NCBI GenBank assembly: GCA_002633025.1
Contig: NMRB01000198.1
Coordinates: forward strand, 350,793-414,792
From: Notospermus geniculatus
Taxonomy: Eukaryota > Nemertea > Pilidiophora > Heteronemertea > Lineidae
Direction: 5' to 3'
Length of the DNA stretch: 64,000 nucleotides
The position numbers and the translations under genes were made by a program. Of this stretch, positions 10,124-19,259 are shown one piece after another (within the stretch, counting starts at the first letter, position 1; each line of letters starts with the position of its first letter). The notes beneath the pieces are model-generated. The model was not told the DNA's origin. It made no database searches and saw only the letters and a program-made list of their open reading frames with translations.

Positions 10124-10130
10124 TATATAA
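10124..10130 (-). promoter_or_regulatory. TATA box of the 156-aa gene
   Basis: A symmetrical TATATAA element lies 45-51 bases upstream of ATG 10079 on the minus strand. Confidence 0.45.
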
Positions 10131-10427
10131 AGGTTAGGCCTATCACGTGACTCTTTATACATTGAATGGCATAACCACCCGATGAATAATACCCTCCGTA
10201 ACACTATTAAAGCACCACGGTATTGCCACTTTCTGTCGACAGCCGGCGCCACCGACACCATTCTCCAATGCTGTAGTTAAGCCTTTCGTCCCAGTGTTGG
10301 TGAATTACACTACAATGCACGTAGTAGCATGCGTAGTTTATCAAGTCGTCAATAGAGGTCTCCCTCAACGCGGGTAGGTGTAACGCAGGATTGGGAAGCA
10401 ATATTGTGGTCCTTTAACTTGTTGACA

Positions 10428-10919
10428 TTATGCATTGCTCGATCTTAGTAAAACGAAATCTTCCATTACACTGGGGTTGATGTCAAGACATAGACCTTCA
10501 AATGAGAGTGTTTTGACCTCAACTTCGCTCATTATCCTGGAAGCGTCGATTCCCGGAATTTGCCATATTTCATATTCAAACGGGTCCACCCCCCTGTAAG
10601 CGCAATCCAAAAATTGATCTTCGTCCAAATGATCGTACATGCTATGAATGAACATAGAATGGTCCAGTATCATTTGTTCATAAGTTTGACTCTGAATCCA
10701 TTCTTTCCATTCATCCTCGTTATAACAATTTTCTCTGAAAAACTGTAATGCATGTATGACTATGTACTCCTTTGCTGCTCTTTCGTTGATAAAAAACATA
10801 TTCACTGAGAAGGAATGTGGCCATCTATGGTCAGCTTCTACTCTCCTAATTTGAACAAACCAAATTGATTCGAAACTACGATCATTATTAGGTCCACTCC
10901 AAAGCGTGATGTTAGACAT
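10428..10919 (-). CDS. Unknown acidic protein, 163 aa
   Basis: I do not recognise this leftward gene. It starts at ATG 10919, with TATAAG (minus strand, 10964-10969) 45-50 bases upstream. The protein is acidic and rich in aromatic residues (Trp, Phe, Tyr), with no signal peptide, membrane segment or cysteine cluster. The intact frame, start and promoter spacing match the other leftward genes in this cluster. Its function cannot be inferred from context beyond membership of the virus-like block. Confidence 0.6.
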   Translation of the reverse strand: MSNITLWSGPNNDRSFESIWFVQIRRVEADHRWPHSFSVNMFFINERAAKEYIVIHALQFFRENCYNEDEWKEWIQSQTYEQMILDHSMFIHSMYDHLDEDQFLDCAYRGVDPFEYEIWQIPGIDASRIMSEVEVKTLSFEGLCLDINPSVMEDFVLLRSSNA

Positions 10920-10963
10920 GTCTCGTTCGTAAAAAATGTGAAGGCACCAAAAACATCGCCAAA

Positions 10964-10969
10964 CTTATA
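10964..10969 (-). promoter_or_regulatory. TATA-like box of the 163-aa gene
   Basis: The minus strand reads CAATATAAGT, 45-50 bases before ATG 10919. Confidence 0.4.
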
Positions 10970-11104
10970 TTGACGGCATGTGATGGTCCATCAGCCCTCT
11001 TACAGTAAAGTTCCGTAGCTGGTCCGAACGCGCGCGTCCAGGTTTCGATCATGGAGAAAGGGTGGTACTCGTGTCCATCCCTTTTCACATGCACCCTGTT
11101 TGAA

Positions 11105-11149
11105 GTTATACTATAATACACCACGGGGTGGACGTCATTTTAAAAAAAG
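11105..11149 (+). promoter_or_regulatory. Upstream region of the primase gene
   Basis: It contains ACTATAATAC (about 11109-11118), directly followed by ACCACGGGGTGG, a near-palindrome that recurs at 23442 and 45912. The ATG at 11150 follows AAAAAAAG. Confidence 0.4.
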
Positions 11150-13681
11150 ATGGCAAAATTATTCGTCGTCACTTCGTTGCAATACGAGTCGATGGTCGAA
11201 TATCAATGCCTCCTAGCATGTCGAGATGTATCACTAGACAAAGTTATTTTTCACGGATTGATTTCTCCAAAAAAGGCCTTTATTACACAATATAAAGAAG
11301 TCATATTATATTTTCTCTGTCTACACAAGACTGAATTACAAAAAAAAGATGGCGAACCTTATACTCTGAAAGTGTATCTTCCATATAAGAGAAACGTGAA
11401 TTCTGATCGAGTAAAACACATCTTTGATATACATGCGTTGGATGTCAATTCTTTAAGAGCCGGCTGTATACCTTTGATAGATCTGTGTACGAAAGCTCGG
11501 ATACAGTTTATCAACTTCAAAAACTATTCGGTCCATATGTTTAGAAATGGTTTTATAACCTCAAATTTGAATTATCATGTTTTACAGTTAACAAAACATT
11601 CATTCATAGAATGTGTTTACACCTTTACAGTATTGTTTTTTTTCTGGCAATTCTTTTTCAAATCCATCCCGACTCATTCGCAATTATTTTACGAGTGTGA
11701 AACACTGAATTATACGACACTGTCAACGAATAATTATTGCGAAGAAGACCTATTCGACGCGTACGTAAGTCTTTACCGACACAGGTTTGACGAAATTGCT
11801 GCGCATATACACGCAATAACCCAGAACGTCATTCAACACGAATCCAATCTGGACGCCGTATGCAATCATTTAACGCCATCAATGATTCGATTGAGACGCG
11901 ACTACAGATATTTCGGGTATCATCTTATTCTAAAACTAAAGCTGTGTCATAAAAAAATATTTCATTTGCTCCCAAAGTGTGGGCTGCGTACAAAACAAGA
12001 ATTAGACCTTTTTTTGACCCGGATCGATCAACATATTGATAGCATTTTTCCTGGCGATAGTTTACAAGACTTTATTCAATGTAATTTTAAGGTGTCTTAT
12101 CGGAAAGAGTCCAAACGCTCACCTCAAAATAATGGATATCACGTAGCATCATCGAGTGCAGGTCCATATTTACGCGAATACTATCTGAAAGATTTTATTA
12201 GTCTATATGAAAGGTACAATTTACACTCCATGAAATGCGGAGTTGTCAGATTGTTAAATGCGGATTTAGATACAACTCTTTTAGTTTTGTCTGGAGCGTA
12301 TGATACACTACTCCGGTTATACCCAATGTCAGAATTATTCCTTAAAAACGAAGAAACTGTGAAACCTATGCCAATATTCTTGAACTTGACCACAGATGAT
12401 TTGAAACAGAAGATCAATTTCATTATCCCCGGCACACCTACATTACCAGAAACCTCATTCTTTAGCTTATTTCTCCCAAGCCAAGTTGATTTCTGCAGTC
12501 ACGTGAAAAGCATTGCATCATCCGCTTCTTTTGAACGTTTGACTTGCAATGTGCAGTTTGCTCGGTTTGTCAGACAACGGATACTGGCGTTCATGCATTC
12601 GCACATGAACTATTTTACCAAATATAATTTACACGAAATTCACAACCCGAACTTGTTGGTCTACAATATTGTTTTAGATCTGGATTTATCAGTCGACGAT
12701 TTTGCAGAATTGAGAAACTACAAGCGACTTAGAGACTTTTTGAACGACCAGATCGTGTCCATATTCATCAAAAAAGTGCTTACAGGATATTTCAATATCA
12801 GTGGCACAAGCGTGACTTGTTACAAGTCGGCGTGTCACAGCGAAGTAGCCGCAGCCGCGCTTGGTCAGCAGCCGCCCGCTGAGTGCGAGTGCGATCAGAA
12901 AATAGGAGTTCGCCTTTGTTTTAATCTTCCCCCGGCAATCGCTTTCAGAAAAGCTGACATTCCAAAATTAATCAACATGCTATTGCTGTATCATAACGCC
13001 GAAAATAACAATAATGAAATAGACATTTCGTCCGTTATTGATATAGGCGTGTACCACCGAAAACAGTCTTCACTACGCCTTCCGTTCTCCGCAAAAGATA
13101 AAAGATTAGGTCGGATATTATTGCCATTTTTTATCGAACAACATAGTATAGTGGAAAGGAAGTTAGATTCGGATAATCTGTTTGATTACTTGTGGAAATA
13201 CATTCAGCCCTACAATGGAATGATACACGCTGATTTACATGCCCCGTCAGATACCGTCAATGTGATAGATGTAACAGAACTGACTGATTACAGTTTCAAT
13301 AAAGAATTGGAATATTTTGTGCAAGATTACACCATTTCCAACGGATTTCAAAACATACTTTTGGAAAAAACCGAGCAGATTTGTCAGAAATGTAGAGAAG
13401 GGTTTAAAGATTACGTGAATGGCGTCTACCCCAATAAGATTTCAATGGACACTAAAATAACCTGTGACATCGAGCAAAGGACCTCGTACTGTGTTCTCGT
13501 ACGACTAAAAGACGGACACGTAAATTTTAATTTTTGTTTATTGCGAAATCATTCAAAACCATGCGTGTACACGGTTTTAGTGCGCGTGATCGCCAAGTCG
13601 GTACTGGAATATTATCTTTACATGAACTGTTTTTCATCACATTGCAATAATAACAGAACCACGTTTTTGGCCAAGCTGTGA
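11150..13681 (+). CDS. Herpesvirus UL52-type helicase-primase primase subunit
   Basis: This is an 843-aa archaeo-eukaryotic primase of the herpesvirus UL52 type, expected to make RNA primers in the nuclear helicase-primase complex. Visible motifs are the metal-binding hydrophobic-DxD strand VLDLDLS (about residues 505-511) and, near residues 630-645, DIGVYHRKQSSLRLPFSAK, which matches the D-x-x-VY-x(n)-RLP-x(n)-K motif of AEP/UL52 enzymes. The C-terminus holds a putative zinc knuckle: CQKC near 745, CLLRNHSKPC near 797 and CFSSHC near 828, the usual place in UL52 and PrimPol. The start ATG 11150 has a good context. Length is somewhat below the alphaherpesvirus UL52 (about 1060 aa). It lies just upstream of the polymerase-like gene, which fits a shared complex. 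A PrimPol of another large DNA virus is the main alternative. All key residues are present. Confidence 0.85.
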   Translation: MAKLFVVTSLQYESMVEYQCLLACRDVSLDKVIFHGLISPKKAFITQYKEVILYFLCLHKTELQKKDGEPYTLKVYLPYKRNVNSDRVKHIFDIHALDVNSLRAGCIPLIDLCTKARIQFINFKNYSVHMFRNGFITSNLNYHVLQLTKHSFIECVYTFTVLFFFWQFFFKSIPTHSQLFYECETLNYTTLSTNNYCEEDLFDAYVSLYRHRFDEIAAHIHAITQNVIQHESNLDAVCNHLTPSMIRLRRDYRYFGYHLILKLKLCHKKIFHLLPKCGLRTKQELDLFLTRIDQHIDSIFPGDSLQDFIQCNFKVSYRKESKRSPQNNGYHVASSSAGPYLREYYLKDFISLYERYNLHSMKCGVVRLLNADLDTTLLVLSGAYDTLLRLYPMSELFLKNEETVKPMPIFLNLTTDDLKQKINFIIPGTPTLPETSFFSLFLPSQVDFCSHVKSIASSASFERLTCNVQFARFVRQRILAFMHSHMNYFTKYNLHEIHNPNLLVYNIVLDLDLSVDDFAELRNYKRLRDFLNDQIVSIFIKKVLTGYFNISGTSVTCYKSACHSEVAAAALGQQPPAECECDQKIGVRLCFNLPPAIAFRKADIPKLINMLLLYHNAENNNNEIDISSVIDIGVYHRKQSSLRLPFSAKDKRLGRILLPFFIEQHSIVERKLDSDNLFDYLWKYIQPYNGMIHADLHAPSDTVNVIDVTELTDYSFNKELEYFVQDYTISNGFQNILLEKTEQICQKCREGFKDYVNGVYPNKISMDTKITCDIEQRTSYCVLVRLKDGHVNFNFCLLRNHSKPCVYTVLVRVIAKSVLEYYLYMNCFSSHCNNNRTTFLAKL

Positions 13682-14121
13682 TCATCACAAGAAAGATGGT
13701 TTGATTATACCCTAATCATTACACGTAAATCGAACCTATGGTAATTACAGGACGATTTGAAAAGTAATGAGATAGCTTCATCAGCTAATAATAAAGAGGG
13801 TGGTACTGTAAGTGTTGTATGACGTCAATGGCGGCAACGAGAATTATGGAAAATATCTACAACAAAAGTAATAAAAAAGGATAGTATTGCGATATCGCCT
13901 TTCTGCCGCAAAACGACGATCTCCGCTACATTCCGATCGGAATGTCGAATTCTCTAACGAGGCACTAGCTCATGGAGAGGTTGGTGAAGATGGTGCCCCC
14001 CCCCTCATGACAACACCCTATCGGGGGGTAAGGGTGGTTGCTACCATTTGTTACGGGATGTAGATGTAATCGATCAAACGCACCCATTTTTCAGTCTGAA
14101 TTACGGGTTCTTTTTGCAACC
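13682..14121 (+). promoter_or_regulatory. Spacer and likely promoter region of the polymerase-like gene
   Basis: I see no gene here. AATAAAGAG at about 13790 could serve as the primase polyadenylation signal. GGGTGGTACT at 13799 and GGGGGGTAAGGGTGG at 14024-14037 are the G-rich motifs seen before other genes of the block. No clear TATA box is visible close to ATG 14122. Confidence 0.35.
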
Positions 14122-16635
14122 ATGCAGGTTAATGACAACTCAGGTAATATCTATGTTATATCGTATGAACTTATGAATATTGATAAGAGATATACCACAC
14201 TGGGGATCTTGTATAAGAATATTGAATATGAAGAAAATCATATCGCATTTCTAATCGCAGAAAATACTGACAAAGATTTGTACCCACTAACTCTCTCTTG
14301 TAAGTATGAATTTAAAGGAAACTCGCCCTGGAATATTTTTGACATTTCCAAGGATGATAGCCAGGTAATGGAAACCATTAGGAAAAAGGCTTTGTTCAGT
14401 TGCCACGGAGCCATGTACAAGAAAAACGGCGTTGGATTGCCGTCGCTATTCACAGAGACGCGTGTCAAATGGAAAAGTAACGCGTCAATGATGGTAGATT
14501 ACTTCATATTTACAAACCCACAAGTACCCAGGGACCTGTTGCATTTGAACATACATTTCATTATTGACGCGCCTTCAATAGAGTTACCCATTAACTGGTC
14601 TTTAACAGATAATGGAAACCCGAAAAGTCATTTCATCAAAATGCTGAACTCATCTGGAATTTGGAAAACTCTAGCGTGTACACAAGATTCTGATTACATC
14701 AAAATCATTGACCTAACCTCTATTAAAGGGGAGGTGACCGGACCTTTATGCGACTGGGTGATGGAAAATAAGACATTACATATTCCGAGAATCTCTGATG
14801 TCATTATATTGCCCCCTACGAAAGCGATATCGAATTTCTGTGTACTACTACACCACATCCCATTCACTAAATACACTCGCATGTATGAAACAGTTTCCAT
14901 GACATTGATTTATACTCCATTCTGGAGAATATGCATGGCAAATGAATACGCAAGAGTAATGGAAACTTTATTACGGGAACAGACTTATTTTGACAGCGTT
15001 CCATCGTACGTTGAGCACAAGCCGAAATCAATTGGACATGTCCACTTTCATGCCGAACACGCTTTTTTTGCTGACGGTAAACCGTTTATCATCGCTGGAT
15101 TATGCGTGAACTCGCAGTACACGACCGGTTATCGTCTTCCTGACGTCCGGTGTATTGACCCATCGACAAATGTGGTTCATTTTGCAATTCTAACTACAAT
15201 TTATGAATATTTATTGTCTATAAAATCAACGTCACAGCGATTCACAATCTACTATTTTGAAAGGAGTCTGTCTGAATTATTGAGCCGGCCGCGGTATGAT
15301 TTAACAGACGTAAACCATTCCATCGCCTATGAAATCAAAAAGATCATTGCTAAATGCAGTGGCCTAATTCAACTACGTTACACGGAGCAACGCACATCGG
15401 GAATATTTAGTGAAATAAGAGATGCAATTTACCAAAGTAAAAAATGTCACATTCTCTATTCGAATTTATACAAAAATCACGCTAATGGTCTTGTGCACAT
15501 CGACCCTGCCGTTAAGAAGAAAAAAATTATCGAAAATTCACTGATTTTTCAAGTGGATTTCGTCAGTTTTTACCCGACCATCTTAAATTGCTTTGTTCAT
15601 TACAAACATGAAAGAAAACTTCAACAATTGATGTGCACTAGGTCGAAATCTTCAGACGACGTTTACAGCAAGGTCGTGAAAAACGTAATGGTCTCAATGT
15701 GCGGCAACTTAAAATTCGAGGACTGCATACAACATAGAATCATGATCGAGCAGGGCATGTTCATTTTACATGAATTAGTCGTTTTTCTGCAGACGGAGAT
15801 GTTCGAATGTCAAATTATATTGCTTCAGGTCGACGGTGTAATAGTGACTTGTAAATCTAGTCCTTTCGAGTCGGCTGATCAGCTCACTAACGCTTTTTAC
15901 CACTACCTGGAAGGAAAGTTTACCAACATCCCGACTTCTCTCTCTCATAATATGAAACTCAAATTAAACGGACCATTTTGCTTAGGATTGTTTCACAACA
16001 TAAATTCCTATATACTTGCAAATGAACACAAAGAGGTTTTGTTTTGCGGTATCAGGAGTAAAACAATGTCAAATATCGAATGGCAATGGATTCGGAAATC
16101 ATTGACCGATTTTGTAGATTGTAGATTATCAGGTCGCACATTAACAATCGATTTTGCCGACATCGCTGCTCACATACAGAGTTCCAATGATTTACAAGAG
16201 TTTGCCATCGAGGATTTTCAAATCAATCCCAGATATAACAAGGCCTCGCTAATGAGGGACATTTTCTCGATAGGACATCTGTCCGATACCATGACCCAGT
16301 TGAATTTCTTGTTCATAAATTCACAGGAAAAAAGACGGTTCGTTAAATATCAACAGGTGCGAACGAAATTGCAACAGAATATTTGGGATTTAACGTTTTG
16401 TTCAATGAGATTTCTAACTAACATAGGCGAACCTGGAGAATACACTTGCATAGACTGTTACGATGTAAAATTTCTTTCCATTGACAAATTGTTTTACTTT
16501 TCAAACATATGCAAGTTTTTACAAAATATTTTTGGCGGCTCAAACCCTTTGTTAAAATTCAAAAATGTAAATTACAAATTTGAGAACTGTAAAGCAGACG
16601 GATTGGTCCACATCAGTGAAGATGACGATCCTTGA
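14122..16635 (+). CDS. Family-B DNA polymerase-like protein, candidate UL8-type helicase-primase partner
   Basis: The protein has 837 aa from ATG 14122 (context AACCATGC); the frame is open from a TTG at 14038. Three family-B polymerase motifs occur in order. Motif A is DFVSFYPTIL (Asp479). Motif B is KNVMVSMCGNL (Lys520, with the usual Asn and Tyr replaced by Val and Cys). Motif C is LLQVDGVIV (residues 567-575), where the usual D-T-D-S reads Q-V-D-G, so the first Asp is Gln569 and the second is Asp571. An exonuclease-I-like strand (FHAEHAFFADGKPFIIAG, near residue 310) has His in place of the first acidic residue. The protein is short for a herpesvirus polymerase (about 1000-1300 aa). Herpesvirus UL8 is known to be an inactivated family-B polymerase that partners UL52, and this gene follows the UL52-type gene. 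A UL8 analogue is my inference; a divergent active polymerase is the alternative. Confidence 0.7.
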   Translation: MQVNDNSGNIYVISYELMNIDKRYTTLGILYKNIEYEENHIAFLIAENTDKDLYPLTLSCKYEFKGNSPWNIFDISKDDSQVMETIRKKALFSCHGAMYKKNGVGLPSLFTETRVKWKSNASMMVDYFIFTNPQVPRDLLHLNIHFIIDAPSIELPINWSLTDNGNPKSHFIKMLNSSGIWKTLACTQDSDYIKIIDLTSIKGEVTGPLCDWVMENKTLHIPRISDVIILPPTKAISNFCVLLHHIPFTKYTRMYETVSMTLIYTPFWRICMANEYARVMETLLREQTYFDSVPSYVEHKPKSIGHVHFHAEHAFFADGKPFIIAGLCVNSQYTTGYRLPDVRCIDPSTNVVHFAILTTIYEYLLSIKSTSQRFTIYYFERSLSELLSRPRYDLTDVNHSIAYEIKKIIAKCSGLIQLRYTEQRTSGIFSEIRDAIYQSKKCHILYSNLYKNHANGLVHIDPAVKKKKIIENSLIFQVDFVSFYPTILNCFVHYKHERKLQQLMCTRSKSSDDVYSKVVKNVMVSMCGNLKFEDCIQHRIMIEQGMFILHELVVFLQTEMFECQIILLQVDGVIVTCKSSPFESADQLTNAFYHYLEGKFTNIPTSLSHNMKLKLNGPFCLGLFHNINSYILANEHKEVLFCGIRSKTMSNIEWQWIRKSLTDFVDCRLSGRTLTIDFADIAAHIQSSNDLQEFAIEDFQINPRYNKASLMRDIFSIGHLSDTMTQLNFLFINSQEKRRFVKYQQVRTKLQQNIWDLTFCSMRFLTNIGEPGEYTCIDCYDVKFLSIDKLFYFSNICKFLQNIFGGSNPLLKFKNVNYKFENCKADGLVHISEDDDP

Positions 16636-16754
16636 TTGGTTTTAGCATGTCGCCTGTATTGATGTAGAAAATCAGGACTGACAAAGGGTGGCTGTGATAT
16701 TAAATAAATGTATCGAAAAACCAGCGTTTATCTTTTTTAGAGTCATTCCACTGT
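16636..16754. other. Junction between virus-like gene and transposon
   Basis: This 119-base spacer contains AATAAATG near 16701, a possible polyadenylation signal for the preceding gene. The convergent transposase frame begins directly after it. Confidence 0.3.
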
Positions 16755-17746
16755 CTAATAGGCATACTCCGTTGAAGAATCAGAGACGTATAATTCCAAC
16801 TCTTCGTCATGTGGTTCTAGAAGAACTTCGCCATGTGGTTCCAGAAGAACCTGGGACTTTGTTGACTTTTTTTTCTTCTCCAGTTGAGTTGCCTTTTTGG
16901 CTTCTGCTTTCTTAATTCGTTGCTTATCGACATCCTTTACATATTTGACTGATTTTGACGTGGAACTCAAGCCAAGCGTGCTTTTCGTATCTAGAGAGTT
17001 AATTTGCCCTTCGTTAAACTTTGCAATGGCTTTATAGATATAAGCCAGTAGCTTTTTCTTCCCAACGAACACGTCCTTGGAACACATACTCCATAGGACG
17101 GAATTAATCGATTCGTTTGCATTTTGAGTTTGACCTCCGAGACACTTAGACAGAATTTTTTCGGAGCATAATTTGTCATTAAACTGAGTTTCGATCGCAT
17201 CAAACACATCCTCGTCTAAATATTTATTTATCACGTCCTTGTTGTACTGCGACAGATCTCCACTTTCAACGGATTTAAGATAATGACACGTGGAAGGATC
17301 GCATAGGTCGTGACGAGGTACGTCTAGTGTCATGTGACGTATAATCGCCTTTGTCGAACGTTGCATGCCGGCTAAGTTTCCAATATTCTCCTTGATCATT
17401 TTCAGATACATATTTTTCAAGTATTCTATGGTCTTCTTAGTCATCCTTCCCATATTGCTACATCCGACGTCGTCGCCGCCAATCGGAGATTTAAGTCGAT
17501 TTTGTTTTTTCACTATGCTGTTCAATAACCTATATACCCTCTTAGCTATGTGGTTTATGCATTCGGACTTTTCGACGGGTTTCTCGTATCCATAAGGCGC
17601 ATTCTTCTGAATCTCTTTATACGCGACAGTGTCGCCATCTGAAACAATCTCAGTGTATCTCAGACCAGTCCTGTCGATAGAGTTATTAAATAACTTTTTG
17701 ACCGCCGCCTGCTCCATTTTAATGCCAGCACTGGGATTGAAATTTC
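16755..17746 (-). pseudogene. Mutator-like transposase, 3' part, cut by an assembly gap
   Basis: The leftward frame runs from the gap edge (17746) to the stop at 16755, about 330 residues. It contains ECINHIAKRVYRLLNSI, HDLCDPSTCHYLK and LGGQTQNANESINSVLWSMC. These match the series E-C-x-x-H-x-x-K-R, H-x(n)-C and TQNxNESxNxxxW of the Mutator-like transposase domain found in many invertebrate transposons. A Lys-rich tail and an acidic end follow. The N-terminal part is hidden by the N run, so whether the gene is intact cannot be judged. It is inserted between virus-like genes, with the hairpin sequence at 18072-18378 on its other side. It is a host mobile element rather than a viral gene. Confidence 0.7.
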
Positions 17747-18071
17747 NNNNNNNNNNNNNNNNNNNNNNNNNNNNNNNNNNNNNNNNNNNNNNNNNNNNNN
17801 NNNNNNNNNNNNNNNNNNNNNNNNNNNNNNNNNNNNNNNNNNNNNNNNNNNNNNNNNNNNNNNNNNNNNNNNNNNNNNNNNNNNNNNNNNNNNNNNNNNN
17901 NNNNNNNNNNNNNNNNNNNNNNNNNNNNNNNNNNNNNNNNNNNNNNNNNNNNNNNNNNNNNNNNNNNNNNNNNNNNNNNNNNNNNNNNNNNNNNNNNNNN
18001 NNNNNNNNNNNNNNNNNNNNNNNNNNNNNNNNNNNNNNNNNNNNNNNNNNNNNNNNNNNNNNNNNNNNNNN
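17747..18071. other. Assembly gap (N run)
   Basis: These 325 unresolved bases lie inside the transposon insertion. Reading frames spanning it are artefacts. Confidence 1.
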
Positions 18072-18190
18072 GTCGCGATTTGGGCTTGAGACGGGGTTGC
18101 GGTCCCTTGCGATCGCCTTATATGGCAATCGGAAGTCCTTATAAGGTAACCGCAAGGGAACGCAACCGCGTCTCAAGGCAAAATCGCGAC
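18072..18190. repeat. Hairpin, inverted repeat with ~40-bp arms
   Basis: The left arm begins GTCGCGATTTGGGCTTGAGA and the right arm ends GTCTCAAGGCAAAATCGCGA followed by C (18151-18190), separated by a short AT-richer centre. It adjoins the gap, and related GC-rich motifs (GTGGATCAC, GCGGTCGCAGGC) continue to 18378. Probably a foldback element or the terminal region of the Mutator-like insertion. Confidence 0.7.
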
Positions 18191-18378
18191 AGTGGATCAC
18201 CCGCTTGAGGCGGTCGCAGGCAACGTGAAATTGACCATAGTTCAGTCTGCGGCGAAAACCTTGTAGCTGATCCACTGCTACGGTCCGCGATCCCAGGCGA
18301 GACGGCAGATCAGGTTGTAACCTGGTCGTGAGTTCGCCTGCGACCGCCTGCGGCGAAAAATCGGGACAGTGGATCACG
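18191..18378. repeat. GC-rich repeat region beside the hairpin
   Basis: It contains ACAGTGGATCAC at both ends (18189-18200 and 18366-18377) and inverted GATCCACTG near 18271, plus GCGGTCGCAGGC and CCTGCGACCGCC in opposite orientations. It is far more GC-rich than the flanking genes. It looks like a nested foldback element ending at 18378. Confidence 0.5.
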
Positions 18379-18492
18379 GCCTTAAAAGAGACTTGACTGG
18401 AGGCTGACCAAAATTTTCACGCTCTCTCAGAAAACTTAAGATAAGTCAAATTGAGTCGAACCAACACAGGAAAACATAAATAATAGCATATG

Positions 18493-18545
18493 TAATTTTA
18501 CAGAAAGTGCTGGGGACCCTGCTGCAGGCATTTTCTGTAAAATTA
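18493..18545. repeat. AT-rich dyad with 14-bp perfect arms
   Basis: The arms TAATTTTACAGAAA (18493-18506) and TTTCTGTAAAATTA (18532-18545) flank a 25-base GC-rich centre. It lies just beyond the 3' end of a leftward gene. It could be a transcript-end hairpin, a small transposon remnant, or a replication-origin-like dyad. Confidence 0.5.
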
Positions 18546-18583
18546 TTACAATGATTTCTAACAGTGATCGGGTTCGAACGCGG

Positions 18584-19207
18584 TTAAATGATGCGACCAA
18601 ATTCTGTGAATGAAATATTTAAAACATCATCGTCATTATCATATTGGTCGTATACTTTAGAAAGTGGGCCATTTCTCATTAAAATTTGGTCGCCCCTTTG
18701 ATATCCAAACTGTAAGATGAAATCCAAGTACTTTATTGCCACGCGCGGGTCAAGATCTTCATTTTTCATCGATCTCGACTTGATGACACCTGCCTTTATA
18801 TCTGAGTTGATTTTGTCAAATAGAGTTTGCACGAACTGTATTGGGGTTAAATTTTCATTGATTTTTGATTCCATTCCACAAGATTCTTCCTCCTTTACTA
18901 GACTGTAGGCAGTGCGTAAAGAGGTGTCGTTAAATTTGACAACCGGTCGAAGATTTTTAAATTTTTCAAACGAAATAATGTCGTTTGAATTAAAAAACGC
19001 GACGATCTTCCTCTTTTCAGACGGAGAGATCCTACCTTCGAAATCTTCACCCCCTATGATGTCTAAGGACATTCGATAGATATTTTTTAGTGTACAATTT
19101 TCAGTATTATTCTTGACGTAGTGCGTCATGAATACATGCGTCATGACATCGCTGTCAATTCTGTATAAAGCGTAAAAGTCCATTTCGCGCGGAGTTGAGA
19201 GGTCCAT
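18584..19207 (-). CDS. Unknown virus-like protein, 207 aa
   Basis: I do not recognise this leftward gene. It starts at ATG 19207 and has TATTTAAA (minus strand, 19243-19250) 36-43 bases upstream. The protein is mixed and moderately charged, with no membrane segment and no cysteine cluster. A short acidic run (QYDNDDDVLN) lies near the C-terminus. It follows the 171-aa gene on the same strand with a 52-base spacer that holds its TATA box. This separate promoter and the AT-rich codon use resemble the rest of the virus-like block. Confidence 0.65.
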   Translation of the reverse strand: MDLSTPREMDFYALYRIDSDVMTHVFMTHYVKNNTENCTLKNIYRMSLDIIGGEDFEGRISPSEKRKIVAFFNSNDIISFEKFKNLRPVVKFNDTSLRTAYSLVKEEESCGMESKINENLTPIQFVQTLFDKINSDIKAGVIKSRSMKNEDLDPRVAIKYLDFILQFGYQRGDQILMRNGPLSKVYDQYDNDDDVLNISFTEFGRII

Positions 19208-19242
19208 TCTTCGTTCATTTATTAAAAAAGAAAAACGAAACG

Positions 19243-19250
19243 TTTAAATA
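19243..19250 (-). promoter_or_regulatory. TATA-like box of the 207-aa gene
   Basis: TATTTAAA on the minus strand lies 36-43 bases before ATG 19207, in the 52-base spacer after the upstream leftward gene. Confidence 0.5.
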
Positions 19251-19259
19251 ATAACTTGC

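Noticed and set aside
10207-10401. Additional leftward small gene between the 156-aa and 163-aa genes
   Set aside because: It has only a non-ATG start and no promoter element of its own.
14122-16635. Ordinary replicative herpesvirus DNA polymerase
   Set aside because: Motif C lacks the DTDS pattern, motif B lacks Asn/Tyr, and the protein is short; I keep it only as an alternative.
16755-18377. A single 540-residue transposase through the N run
   Set aside because: 325 residues' worth of the span is unresolved or lies in the hairpin; only 16755-17746 can be supported.
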